Source: Fervidifonticultor_A octavus_A
GTDB lineage: Bacteria > Sysuimicrobiota > Sysuimicrobiia > Sysuimicrobiales > Humicultoraceae
NCBI GenBank assembly: GCA_031459655.1
Contig: JAVKID010000016.1
Span: forward strand, 1-34,968
Reading direction: 5' to 3'
Length of the DNA: 34,968 nucleotides
Every line of letters begins with the position of its first letter. Within the stretch, counting starts at the first letter, position 1. The position numbers were made by a program, and so were the translations under genes. Under the pieces are notes generated by a model. The model made no database searches and had not been told where the DNA came from. It was given only the letters and a program-made list of their open reading frames with translations. Of the stretch, positions 10,227 through 17,697 are shown piece by piece.

Positions 10227-11308
10227 TCGCCTTCCAGAAGCGTTCCGGCCTCAACCCGAAACGCCTGCACCGGACGGGCCAACGGCGGCAGGGTTGTCGC
10301 CGTAACAAGCGTCTGGCCTTCGTCCTGCGCGTCCAGAAACTTCCTCTGCCGTTCCGGGTCAAGTTCGGCCAGCGCGTCATCCAACAAGAGCACCGGTCTG
10401 ACTCCCATCTCTGCCGCCATCACTGCCCGCTCTGCCAGGCGCACAGCAAGCGTGGCCGTCCTCCACTGGCCCTGCGATCCGTGGGCGCGCAGCGGGACCC
10501 CGCCCAGGAGGAATTCCACTTCATCCCTGTGGGGCCCGCTCAGCGTGACTCCCCGCTGATATTCATCGGCACGCATCCGCTCAAGTTCCGCCCGGGCGTG
10601 CGCCGCTCGCTCTTCGTCGGTTGAACCCTGCCACGAGGGTCGGTACACAACTTCCAGGTTTCCCCTACCACCGAACCGTTCGAACCACGCCGTCGCGTGC
10701 GGCCCGATCCGCCGCACATGGTCGGCCCGCCGGGCGGTAATGCGAACCCCCAGCGCCACCAACTGCGCGTCCCACGGCTCCAGCCCATCGCCCCTGCGCC
10801 GTCGTAGTTCCGCATTCCGCTGGACCACCACGCGATGGTACCGGTGCAACGCGAAGAAATACGCCGGGCTCAATTGCGAGAGCGATCCATCCAACAGGCG
10901 CCGCCGGACGCCGCCCGGTCCGCGCACGAGATCCAGGTCCCACGGGCCCGCCACCACGACAGGGAGCCTCCCGAGCACCGCTCCTCTCGGCATCTCCACA
11001 CCGTTCACCCGCATTCGAATGACCGTGCGTTCCGCCTCTCGGTTCACAGTTACCTCGAGTTCCTCATCGCGCCCTCGTCGCGCTACCTGAGCGCGTACCC
11101 GGGTCGCCCTACTCCCATGGCGGATGACCTCTCCTTCGTGCGCGGTCCGGTGCGACCGTCCGGTTGCCGCCAGATACACGGCCTCCAGCAGGTTCGACTT
11201 CCCCTCGCCGTTTCCACCCATGAACACAGTGATTCCACCCGCCAGATGCACATCGGCGCGGATATAGTTGCGAAAGTCAACAAGCCCCAACCGCCGGAGG
11301 TACGCCAC
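10199..11308 (-). CDS. recF: DNA replication and repair protein RecF
   Basis: RecF is an SMC-like ATPase that loads RecA at single-strand gaps with RecO and RecR. The 369-residue protein has Walker A 'GGNGEGKSN' near residues 31-39, the signature region 'SGPHRDEVEF', then 'GSQGQWRTATLAVRLAE', and Walker B 'PVLLLDDALAELD'. Length is normal. The start overlaps the S4-protein end by 32 bases and the stop overlaps dciA by 28, so translation is coupled. The Glu and Ser in the Walker A loop replace the more usual Gln and Thr but remain compatible with function. Confidence 0.96.
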   Translation of the reverse strand: MAYLRRLGLVDFRNYIRADVHLAGGITVFMGGNGEGKSNLLEAVYLAATGRSHRTAHEGEVIRHGSRATRVRAQVARRGRDEELEVTVNREAERTVIRMRVNGVEMPRGAVLGRLPVVVAGPWDLDLVRGPGGVRRRLLDGSLSQLSPAYFFALHRYHRVVVQRNAELRRRRGDGLEPWDAQLVALGVRITARRADHVRRIGPHATAWFERFGGRGNLEVVYRPSWQGSTDEERAAHARAELERMRADEYQRGVTLSGPHRDEVEFLLGGVPLRAHGSQGQWRTATLAVRLAERAVMAAEMGVRPVLLLDDALAELDPERQRKFLDAQDEGQTLVTATTLPPLARPVQAFRVEAGTLLEGEWSFPSAIS

Positions 11309-11534
11309 GCTTGCCCTCGATCACAATCAGCGCCGGGCCGCCCTGCACCGTCACATGATCGCCCGCCCGTATTTTGCGACCGCGCCGCTTCTCCACGTGT
11401 CCGTTGACCAAAACGCGCCCGTCCGCGATCAGCATCTTGGCCTCGCCGCCGGTGTTGACTATGCCGGCCCACTTGAGCAGGGCGCCCAGCGCAATACTCT
11501 CGCCCTGTATGGGGACGTACCATCTACGCGGCAA
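11277..11534 (-). CDS. yaaA: S4-domain RNA-binding protein, YaaA/RlbA type
   Basis: This 85-residue protein is almost wholly an S4 RNA-binding domain: 'ALGALLKWAGIVNTGGEAKMLI', 'GRVLVNG' and 'KRRGRKIRAGDHV'. This small S4 protein lies between dnaN and recF in many Bacillota and related bacteria, and in Bacillus it is linked to large-subunit assembly. The only reasonable start is TTG at 11534, inside the last codons of dnaN, an 11-base overlap. The C terminus overlaps recF by 32 bases. Both overlaps point to a compact co-translated unit. Confidence 0.85.
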   Translation of the reverse strand: MPRRWYVPIQGESIALGALLKWAGIVNTGGEAKMLIADGRVLVNGHVEKRRGRKIRAGDHVTVQGGPALIVIEGKRGVPPAVGAC

Positions 11535-12633
11535 CGCGAACCGGCGCCAGCACGTACGTGTACTCGCCCTGTCCTGCCGGGCGGAGGACTCCGGGACTCA
11601 GCGGCCCAGTCAACTCCAGCACGAGCTCGTCCGTTTCGAGCACCGACAGACAATCAATCAGGTAACGCGCGTTGAACGCCGTCGCCACCGGCTCGCCTTC
11701 AACGCCCACAGCTATCCGCTCTTCGGACCGTCCGTATTCTGGGGTATTGGAGGCCAAAATCAGCGTCTCATCCTGCGTCTGAAGCCGGATGACATTGGCC
11801 GAGTCTCGCGCTGTCAACGCGACCCGCCGTACCGCCGCCAGGAAACGCTCGGTGCCGATCGTCACCCGCTGCTTGTAACTCTGAGGAATCACCTGCTGAT
11901 AGTTCGGAAACGGACCCGGAATGAGCCGACTGATCACGCGCGCCGTCGGCATGGTAAACAGGATCTGGTTTTCCGCCAGCGAAATTTCCACCCCACCTTC
12001 CACACCGGTGAGCGCCCGCGCCAATTCGTGCATCGTTTTGGCCGGGACGATCACACCGACCTTCTGCGTTGCAGCTTTCGCAAGACCGCCAATGCGCAAC
12101 GCAAGCCGTCCGCCATCCGTCGCCACCAATCGTATTTCCTTGCCGTCCAGAACCAGATACAGGCCTGTCAGAAACACCCGCGTTTCATCGGTCGAAACAG
12201 CGAATGCCGTCTGCTTCACCATGGTGCGCAGCAACCCGCTGTCGACACTGGCCACCGGGGCCGCCTCCGGTTCCGGCATCAGGGGGAAATCCGCGGCCGG
12301 TAGCCCCATCAGATCATACGTAATGGTCTCGCACAGCACTTTGACTTCCGTACCGTTCTCCGCCACCGTAATCTGCACATCCGCCGGCGGCAGATTGGTA
12401 ACAATCTCGGTAAACAACCGCGCCGGCAGTGTGATGGCTCCGCCATGCACGATCCTCGCCGGCACCTCGGTTTGAATCCCGTGATCAAGATCTGTAGCCG
12501 CCAGTTTGATTGTCTCTCTTCGCGTCTCCAGCAAAATATTGCCCAAGATGGGCATGGTCGTTCGCGTGGAGACAGCCCGACCAACTAGTGCTACCGCTTT
12601 GTTGAGCTGATCCTGCCCACAGGTAACCTGCAT
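11524..12633 (-). CDS. dnaN: DNA polymerase III beta subunit (sliding clamp)
   Basis: DnaN is the ring-shaped processivity clamp, 369 residues with three tandem clamp domains. Typical segments are the N-terminal 'LNKAVALVGRAVSTRTTMPIL', 'GRLALRIGGL' in the middle and the C-terminal '...YTYVLAPVRV', close to the usual Met-Pro-Met-Arg-Leu tail. The ATG has a GGAG ribosome site. A 196-base gap separates it from dnaA on the same strand. The T/A-rich part of that gap, with a TAGAAT on the minus strand near 12655-12660, might give dnaN its own promoter, but no -35 is convincing. Confidence 0.97.
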   Translation of the reverse strand: MQVTCGQDQLNKAVALVGRAVSTRTTMPILGNILLETRRETIKLAATDLDHGIQTEVPARIVHGGAITLPARLFTEIVTNLPPADVQITVAENGTEVKVLCETITYDLMGLPAADFPLMPEPEAAPVASVDSGLLRTMVKQTAFAVSTDETRVFLTGLYLVLDGKEIRLVATDGGRLALRIGGLAKAATQKVGVIVPAKTMHELARALTGVEGGVEISLAENQILFTMPTARVISRLIPGPFPNYQQVIPQSYKQRVTIGTERFLAAVRRVALTARDSANVIRLQTQDETLILASNTPEYGRSEERIAVGVEGEPVATAFNARYLIDCLSVLETDELVLELTGPLSPGVLRPAGQGEYTYVLAPVRVAA

Positions 12634-12829
12634 ACACTACTCCTTCTCTCCCTATTCTAAAGAAAAACTAGTCATCGTAATACTCAGCGTGGAGAAGGCG
12701 GAAAAGCGCCGAAAGGTGCGCAGGAACTGGGGTGGAGCCGTATCGGAATGCTGTGTAACTTGTGGACTCGATGGGGATCCCAGACGGTGTGCGGCGCGAG
12801 GCCCTGAGGAACGCGCAGGCGTGCACAGC
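12634..12829. other. dnaA-dnaN intergenic region
   Basis: This gap holds no gene. The half next to dnaN is A/T-rich for this genome. The half next to dnaA has a short GCGC repeat with a T-run on the minus strand (about 12697-12715) that could be a weak attenuator. No good DnaA box was found here. Confidence 0.4.
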
Positions 12830-14182
12830 TTATCCTACCTGTCGTTGCAGGTCTTCCATGAGGCGTTTGAGGCTGGCTGCCAGATGGGCATCGCGTCGCA
12901 GAGCCTCTCGGACCCGCTGGCACGCGTGCATGACGGTGGTGTGGTCGCGGCCGCCGAACTCTTCGCCGATGCGGGGCAGGGATGCATCGGTAAGTTCTCG
13001 AGCAACGTACATGGCCACCTGCCGCGGAAACGCCACGCCCTTGGTGCGGCGTTTGGCGCGCATCTCTTCGACACGGATGCCGAACAGTTCGGCGACGACG
13101 GTTTGAATGGCGGAAATGGTCACCACACGGGTTCGAGTGGCCGGCAGTAGGTCGCGCAGCACATCGCTGGCGAGCTCGGCGTTAATAGGCGACCGGGTGA
13201 GCGACGCATAGGCGACCACGCGTACCAGAGCCCCTTCGAGCTCGCGGATGTTGGTAGGAATGCGCTGAGCAATGAACTCGGCGACCTCGTCAGGAAGGGA
13301 AATGCCGTCGAGTTCGGCTTTCTTGCGGAGAATGGCGATGCGGGTTTCGAGGTCGGGCGGCTGGATATCAGCGATGAGCCCCCATTCGAACCGGCTGCGT
13401 AGACGGTCTTCCAGGGTGGGAATTTCCTTGGGAGGCCGGTCTGAGGAGATGATGATCTGGTGGTTGGCTTCGTGAAGCGTGTTGAACGTGTGGAAGAACT
13501 CTTCCTGGGTCCGTTCTTTGCCGGCGAGGAACTGAATGTCGTCGATGAGGAGGACGTCGACGTTGCGGTAACGCTGGCGAAATTCGACGGTTTTGTCATC
13601 GCGAATGGAGTTGATCAACTCATTGGTGAACTTTTCGCTGCTGACGTAGGCAACGCGGAACGTGCCTGAAGCCAGGACGAGATGTCCGATGGCCTGGAGG
13701 AGATGCGTTTTCCCCAACCCGACGCCGCCGTAGATGAACAGGGGGTTGTAGGCTCGTGCAGGAGCCTGGGCGACAGCCATGGCGGCGGCGTGGGCGAATC
13801 GGTTCCCGGCGCCCACCACGAATGTCTCGAACGTGTACTTTGGCGACAGGTGGAGTCCTTCCGGCACTCGAAGCCCCGCTGGCGGCGCGGGAGGCACGCG
13901 GAGTGGCGGCGCTGGCGTGGGGGGCGCCTCGGCGACGGTGATGCGGACATCAACGGCTCGCCCGACGGTGGCCTGAAGGGCGTTTCGAACCATGGCGAGC
14001 AGACGTTGCTCCACCCAGTCCTTGGCGAACCGGTTGGGCACCGCAAAGACGAAAACGTCCCCGTGGAGACTGATGGGTCGCATGACCTTGAGAAACGATT
14101 CCAGAGTGGGTTTGTTCAATTGGTGTTCGATCCGCTGGAGAGTCTCAGTCCAAATTTCAGAGGGGGAAACTTCGATCGACAC
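12830..14182 (-). CDS. dnaA: Chromosomal replication initiator DnaA
   Basis: DnaA is the AAA+ initiator that binds DnaA boxes and melts the origin. The 450-residue protein has domain I at about 1-80, then a short proline-rich domain II at about 86-105 ('PPTPAPPLRVPPAPPAG'). Walker A is 'GGVGLGKTH' (152-160) and Walker B 'LLIDDIQF' (211-218). Domain IV contains the DNA-binding signature 'GGRDHTTVMHAC'. The start is GTG, with AAGGAG seven to eight bases upstream. It follows the ATPase/winged-helix gene by 46 bases and probably shares its transcript. Confidence 0.98.
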   Translation of the reverse strand: MSIEVSPSEIWTETLQRIEHQLNKPTLESFLKVMRPISLHGDVFVFAVPNRFAKDWVEQRLLAMVRNALQATVGRAVDVRITVAEAPPTPAPPLRVPPAPPAGLRVPEGLHLSPKYTFETFVVGAGNRFAHAAAMAVAQAPARAYNPLFIYGGVGLGKTHLLQAIGHLVLASGTFRVAYVSSEKFTNELINSIRDDKTVEFRQRYRNVDVLLIDDIQFLAGKERTQEEFFHTFNTLHEANHQIIISSDRPPKEIPTLEDRLRSRFEWGLIADIQPPDLETRIAILRKKAELDGISLPDEVAEFIAQRIPTNIRELEGALVRVVAYASLTRSPINAELASDVLRDLLPATRTRVVTISAIQTVVAELFGIRVEEMRAKRRTKGVAFPRQVAMYVARELTDASLPRIGEEFGGRDHTTVMHACQRVREALRRDAHLAASLKRLMEDLQRQVG

Positions 14183-14228
14183 GGTGTGCTCCTTTCCTTG
14201 GGTGTCCCCGAGCGCTGTGGGTAGGCGG

Positions 14229-15020
14229 CTACGCTTTGAAAACCACGTCCAGGAACGCGATGCCTTCCTCGGTCAGCGTACGCTTGCCGCGGCCTTTCCC
14301 AGTGATCAACCCAAGAGATTGAAGCGCCTGAAGCTCACGGTACGCGGTGCTGTGGCTGATGTCGAGTTCTTTAGCGACGGTCGTCGGACCTGCGGCTCCC
14401 AGTTCGGCGATCAGCAGCAGGACTTTCTTCTGACGGGGCGTCACTTCGGGGTGACGGCGGACGGGCGCATCTGGAGACGCAGGCGCGGGTTGCGAGGCGT
14501 CGCGTCGCACGCTGAGCGTGACCACCGTGCCGTGGACCAGGTTGTCTTCAATGGTCAACGACCCGCCCAGAAACGACATCTGTTCCTTGGCGACGGGCAG
14601 GCCACTACCGACGCCGCGGATGTACCGACGCATTTCAGCGGTAGCGGTGGAAAAGCCGGGGAGCAGCGCGTGCTCCTTGTCGGCGATCCCGGGCCCTTGG
14701 TCGGCGATACGGATCGTGTTCCCGTCGTCCAGGATCGTGATGGTCGCGTTGCGGAAATACGCGTGGATGAGGTTTTCCAGAACTTCGCGGATGACGACAT
14801 ACGGAACACGCCCACCGCGCTCTCGGGATACTGCGTAGGTGCGGGCGGCCAGCTCCCCGACGAGCGAGTGAAAGTCCTCCCCGCGCAACGAACTGACCTG
14901 CGGGGCGGCCAGGGACGAGTCGTAGACTGCCAATCGCACCTCCGGGCCTTCGTCGCCGTCGGGCAGCAGAGTGCCCCGCTGCTCTTCGATCAGCCGCGCG
15001 ATCAGTTCTCGTATCGACAT
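14229..15020 (-). CDS. GHKL ATPase fused to a C-terminal winged helix, first gene of the dnaA block
   Basis: This 263-residue protein has three parts. Residues 1-85 are an unassigned N-terminal region. Residues about 86-180 form a histidine-kinase-like ATPase: N box 'REVLENLIHAY', G1 box 'ADQGPGIAD', G2 box 'GVGSGLPVAKEQ' and a closing 'GTVVTLSV'. Residues about 195-263 form a winged helix ('VTPRQKKVLLLIAELG', recognition region 'SHSTAYRELQALQSLGLI'). No HisKA helix pair or phospho-accepting histidine is seen, so it is not an ordinary sensor kinase. It may be an ATP-controlled DNA-binding regulator or an anti-sigma-like switch. It sits between the origin gap and dnaA and reads into dnaA. The ATG has an AGGA site. 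The function is inferred, not known. Confidence 0.8.
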   Translation of the reverse strand: MSIRELIARLIEEQRGTLLPDGDEGPEVRLAVYDSSLAAPQVSSLRGEDFHSLVGELAARTYAVSRERGGRVPYVVIREVLENLIHAYFRNATITILDDGNTIRIADQGPGIADKEHALLPGFSTATAEMRRYIRGVGSGLPVAKEQMSFLGGSLTIEDNLVHGTVVTLSVRRDASQPAPASPDAPVRRHPEVTPRQKKVLLLIAELGAAGPTTVAKELDISHSTAYRELQALQSLGLITGKGRGKRTLTEEGIAFLDVVFKA

Positions 15021-15137
15021 GGTGTTCCTGGCGCGTGCAGAGGATAGTTGGCCGCACCGGTTGGGACTCCTACCGGAGAGGCCTCTCGGGGCTGACTTTT
15101 CACGCCAACCCCCGGGCGGTCAGCGGCGTGGCATCCC

Positions 15138-15146
15138 TGTGGATAA
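15138..15146 (-). promoter_or_regulatory. Perfect DnaA box
   Basis: The plus strand reads TGTGGATAA, so the minus strand is the consensus TTATCCACA. It is about 95 bases to the left of the main box cluster and closest to the ATPase/dnaA operon. Confidence 0.75.
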
Positions 15147-15241
15147 CGCGGGGCGGCTAGAGGAGGGTTTCGGGATCTTTGCCGGTTTTCCTCTTTCGGT
15201 AGCCTCCTGCCCAAACCCTTGCTGGGGGCCGATTCTGGCGG

Positions 15242-15273
15242 TTATCCACAGGTGTGGAGAACTCTGTGGATAG
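15242..15273 (+). promoter_or_regulatory. Cluster of three DnaA boxes
   Basis: A perfect TTATCCACA (15242-15250, plus strand) is followed by TGTGGAGAA (15253-15261) and TGTGGATAG (15265-15273), each one mismatch from consensus on the minus strand. The starts are 11 and 12 bases apart, about one helical turn, which would place bound DnaA on one face. Confidence 0.7.
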
Positions 15274-15360
15274 CGGCGGACCGTCTGGGAATAACTTGAG
15301 CGACGGAGATCCGTGGCCGGGTGGTGCGTGACGACGCGACGGCACGGTGACGGCGCAGAA

Positions 15361-15387
15361 TGTGGACAAAACGGCGGGTTGCCCACA
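15361..15387. promoter_or_regulatory. Outlying weaker DnaA boxes
   Basis: TGTGGACAA at 15361-15369 is one mismatch from a minus-strand box. TTGCCCACA at 15379-15387 is two mismatches from a plus-strand box. They lie just upstream of the rpmH promoter. Confidence 0.4.
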
Positions 15388-15455
15388 GGCTGCTCACAGC
15401 AGGGTACGGGGGAGAGGCAAGTGGGGTCAGCGCTACGCCTGAGCGCGTCCGGCCG

Positions 15456-15484
15456 TTGCTGGGCTCCGGGGGCTGTGTTATAGT
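15456..15484 (+). promoter_or_regulatory. rpmH promoter (sigma-70 type)
   Basis: TTGCTG (15456-15461) and TATAGT (15479-15484) are separated by 17 bases. The start would be at about 15491, leaving a short leader before the GGAGGAGG ribosome site of rpmH. It faces away from the origin. Confidence 0.6.
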
Positions 15485-15508
15485 AGGCCGTGCGCTGGAG
15501 GAGGTTGG

Positions 15509-15649
15509 GTGAAACGTACCTATCAACCCAAGAAGCGCCCGCGCAAGCGGGTGCACGGGTTTCGGGCCAGAATGCGCACGCCCGGAGGCCGGCGTACGTT
15601 GAAACGCCGTCGCGCCAAGGGGAGGCACCGGCTGACCGTTTCCGGGTAG
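15509..15649 (+). CDS. rpmH: 50S ribosomal protein L34
   Basis: L34 is a 46-residue, highly basic large-subunit protein. The sequence starts 'MKRTYQPKKRPRKRVHGFRA', matching the universal L34 N terminus, and ends with the Lys/Arg-rich 'LKRRRAKGRHRLTVSG'. It begins with GTG, preceded by a strong GGAGGAGG site at about 15497-15504. rpmH next to rnpA at the origin is conserved across bacteria. The rnpA gene starts after 3 bases. Confidence 0.97.
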   Translation: MKRTYQPKKRPRKRVHGFRARMRTPGGRRTLKRRRAKGRHRLTVSG

Positions 15650-15652
15650 CGG

Positions 15653-16015
15653 ATGGCATCCGCACGCCTGCTCGGGCGGCTCTCGAAGGAGCACGACTTC
15701 CGCCGCGCCTATCGCGAAGGACTCCGTTGCTCGACAGCGCTTCTGGTGCTCTATGCGCGCCTTGATCAGCACCGTGGGGTTCGCTTGGGACTGGCTGTCG
15801 GTCGACGCGTCGGACGCGCGGTGGTGCGGAACCGGTTGCGACGCCGGTTGCGGGAGGCCGTGCGCGAGGTCTGCGGCCAGGTTCGCCCCGGGGTGGATCT
15901 GGTGATCGTACCGCGCGCGTCGGCTGCGTCGGCTGCGCCTGCCAACCTCCGCGCGGCGATCCGGCAGGCGCTTGAAGCGGCGAGGTTGCTGGGGGATGGT
16001 TCGGAGGACGGATAG
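15653..16015 (+). CDS. rnpA: Ribonuclease P protein component
   Basis: RnpA is the protein subunit of RNase P, which matures tRNA 5' ends. The 120-residue protein has the N-terminal 'LSKEHDFRRAYREG' and the family signature 'RVGRAVVRNRLRRRLREAVRE' (RNR box) near residues 52-72. Length is normal. ATG 15653 follows the L34 stop directly. The end overlaps yidD by 20 bases. Confidence 0.95.
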   Translation: MASARLLGRLSKEHDFRRAYREGLRCSTALLVLYARLDQHRGVRLGLAVGRRVGRAVVRNRLRRRLREAVREVCGQVRPGVDLVIVPRASAASAAPANLRAAIRQALEAARLLGDGSEDG

Positions 16016-16229
16016 CCCCATCACGCGCGTGTTGCTGGCACTGATCTGGGCGTACAGGCGGTTTCTCTCACCGTTCCTTCCCCGTGTGTGCCGGTACTTC
16101 CCGTCCTGTTCTGCCTATGCTACAGAAGCGATTGAGCGTCACGGTCCAGTGCGCGGGATCTGGCTGGCTGTGCGCCGTATCCTCCGGTGTCACCCGCTGC
16201 ACCCGGGCGGGTACGATCCGGTTCCCTGA
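15996..16229 (+). CDS. yidD: Membrane protein insertion efficiency factor YidD
   Basis: YidD is a 77-residue protein that assists YidC insertion at the membrane. Family motifs are 'YRRFLSPFLPRVCRYFPSCSAYATEAI' (including the Cys-x5-Cys region), 'RHGPVRG' and 'RCHPLHPGGYDPVP' at the C terminus. The ATG at 15996, after GGGGG, gives the standard N terminus. An upstream in-frame TTG at 15972 would only add eight residues. It lies between rnpA and yidC as usual. Confidence 0.93.
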   Translation: MVRRTDSPITRVLLALIWAYRRFLSPFLPRVCRYFPSCSAYATEAIERHGPVRGIWLAVRRILRCHPLHPGGYDPVP

Positions 16230-16241
16230 GGGGGAGCCCGC

Positions 16242-17036
16242 GTGATTGCTCCCATCGCCCAGGTCCTTGGCGATGTGCTCCGGTTCTTCTATCACCTGAC
16301 GGGGAGCTGGGGGTGGGCGATTGTCCTGCTCACGGTGGTCGTCAAGCTGGTCTTGCACCCGCTGACGCGCAAACAGCTCAAGTCCATGAAGGTCATGCAG
16401 GCGCTGGCGCCCCAGATCGAAGTGCTGAAGCGCAAGTACGGCAAGGACCCTCGCCAGTTCAACATCGAGGTCATGAACCTCTACAAGGCCAACAAGGCCA
16501 ACCCGCTGGGCGGGTGCCTCCCGATGCTCCTCCAGCTGCCGGTTCTGTGGGCCCTGTTCGCACTGCTGCGGGAACCCCTGTTCTACGACGCCATGTCGTT
16601 CTGGATCGTCATCGAGAAAGGCTATTCAGCGCAACTTGCCGAGGATCTGTGTACGACCGCGCGGATCTGTTCGGGGTTCGCCGGTCTGAGCCTGGCTACC
16701 TCTCCAACCTTCGATGTGATTCGTCGGTTCCCGCTCTATGCGCTGATCCCGATCCTGACCGGGCTGACCACGTTCCTACAGCAGCAGATGTCCATCACCG
16801 ACCCGCAACAAGCGAGGATGTTCATTTTTATGCCGATTATCTTGGCGTGGTTTTCGCTTCAGTTTCCCACGGGCCTCTCGGTGTACTGGATCGTCTCGAC
16901 GGTGGTCTACTTGGTCGAATACCTGAGCGTGGTCGGGAGGCCCAAGCGGGTAGGTGTTGCGCCCTCGAGGGGCCGCCGCGCAAGGACGCGGCTGCAACAT
17001 CAGGAAAGTCCCGGACAGGGCCGTGAGCGCAGTTGA
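16242..17036 (+). CDS. yidC: Membrane protein insertase YidC/SpoIIIJ type
   Basis: This 264-residue insertase of the YidC/Oxa1/Alb3 family lacks the large periplasmic domain of proteobacterial YidC. Its core has 'GWAIVLLTVVVKLVLHPLT', with the hydrophilic-groove Lys/Arg, 'KVMQALAPQIEVLKRKYGKD' and 'GGCLPMLLQLPVLWALFALLR'. C-terminal membrane spans end near 'GLSVYWIVSTVVYLVEY'. The C-terminal tail is basic and overlaps khpB. No lipobox is apparent at the N terminus. The GTG start has a GAGGGGG site. A cytoplasmic basic tail of this kind usually contacts the ribosome. Confidence 0.95.
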   Translation: MIAPIAQVLGDVLRFFYHLTGSWGWAIVLLTVVVKLVLHPLTRKQLKSMKVMQALAPQIEVLKRKYGKDPRQFNIEVMNLYKANKANPLGGCLPMLLQLPVLWALFALLREPLFYDAMSFWIVIEKGYSAQLAEDLCTTARICSGFAGLSLATSPTFDVIRRFPLYALIPILTGLTTFLQQQMSITDPQQARMFIFMPIILAWFSLQFPTGLSVYWIVSTVVYLVEYLSVVGRPKRVGVAPSRGRRARTRLQHQESPGQGRERS

Positions 17037-17697
17037 AGGAACAGGACGCACCGTTGAAGAGGCCGTAGAGAGCGCACTCCGGGTCCTCGGGGTGGGGCCC
17101 GACCAGGTCGACGTCGAGGTTCTCGAGGAACCGCGTCCTGCGATCCTCGGGTTTGGCGGCCGCGGTGCGCGCGTGCGCGTCACCCCAAGAGCGTCGCCTG
17201 CGGAGGCAGCCAGAGAATTCGCTCTGACCGTCCTTGCCCTCATGGGGTATTCGGCATCCGTGCGCGTGAACGAGGGCCCCGACACCCTGACGGTGGAAGT
17301 GGACAGCCGTCCGGCTGGGATTCTCATCGGTAGGCGAGGCCGGACGCTGGATGCGTTGGAGTTGCTGCTGGCAGTCTATCTCCAGCGGCGCTATGGGCAG
17401 AAGACCTCCGTGCTCGTGGACACGGCCGGCTACCGGAAGCGTCGTGAGGCGGTGTTGGTTGCCGAGGCGCACCGCGCTGCCACGACGGCTCTCCGCGAGA
17501 AACGACCCGTACCCCTTGAACCGATGGATCCCCGGGAGCGACGGACTGTCCACCTGGCGCTTCGCGGGCATCCTGGGGTCACGACGATCAGCGAAGGCGA
17601 AGAAGAACTCCGGCACGTCGTGGTCGTTCCCATGGTCGGGAAGTCGGCAGGGCAGACGACTGGTCTCGAGGGGCCAGGATCGACCGACGAGACCTGA
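17023..17697 (+). CDS. khpB: KhpB/Jag RNA-binding protein
   Basis: KhpB (Jag, EloR) is a KH-R3H RNA-binding protein encoded beside yidC and linked to cell elongation and division. With GTG 17023 the 224-residue protein begins exactly at the Jag_N domain ('VEGTGRTVEEAVESALRVLG'). A KH domain follows with 'ILIGRRGRTLDALELLL', then an R3H domain around 'PMDPRERRTVHLALRGHPG'. A longer start at 16954 would only add a low-complexity basic stretch that lies inside yidC. The overlap with yidC is 14 bases. The stop TGA at 17695-17697 overlaps the apparent CTG start of rsmG. Confidence 0.9.
   Translation: MSAVEGTGRTVEEAVESALRVLGVGPDQVDVEVLEEPRPAILGFGGRGARVRVTPRASPAEAAREFALTVLALMGYSASVRVNEGPDTLTVEVDSRPAGILIGRRGRTLDALELLLAVYLQRRYGQKTSVLVDTAGYRKRREAVLVAEAHRAATTALREKRPVPLEPMDPRERRTVHLALRGHPGVTTISEGEEELRHVVVVPMVGKSAGQTTGLEGPGSTDET

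Larger units (their letters stand above)
15021..15508. other. Probable chromosomal replication origin (oriC)
   Basis: This 488-base gene-free gap lies between divergent dnaA-side and rpmH-side blocks, the classic oriC position. It contains two perfect 9-base DnaA boxes (15138-15146 and 15242-15250). One-mismatch boxes lie at 15253-15261, 15265-15273 and 15361-15369, and a two-mismatch box at 15379-15387. T-rich tracts between 15176 and 15200 are the best unwinding candidate, though they are not strongly A/T-rich. A 12-base palindrome (GAGAGGCCTCTC) lies at 15076-15087. Confidence 0.8.

Noticed and set aside
15120..15665. Minus-strand frames across the origin gap and rpmH
   Set aside because: They run through DnaA boxes and the L34 gene and show no domain.
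16970..17025. A stretch with GGAAAGTCCCGG resembling the conserved start of RNase P RNA
   Set aside because: It lies in the yidC/khpB overlap, is fully coding, and no matching downstream conserved RNase P elements were found.
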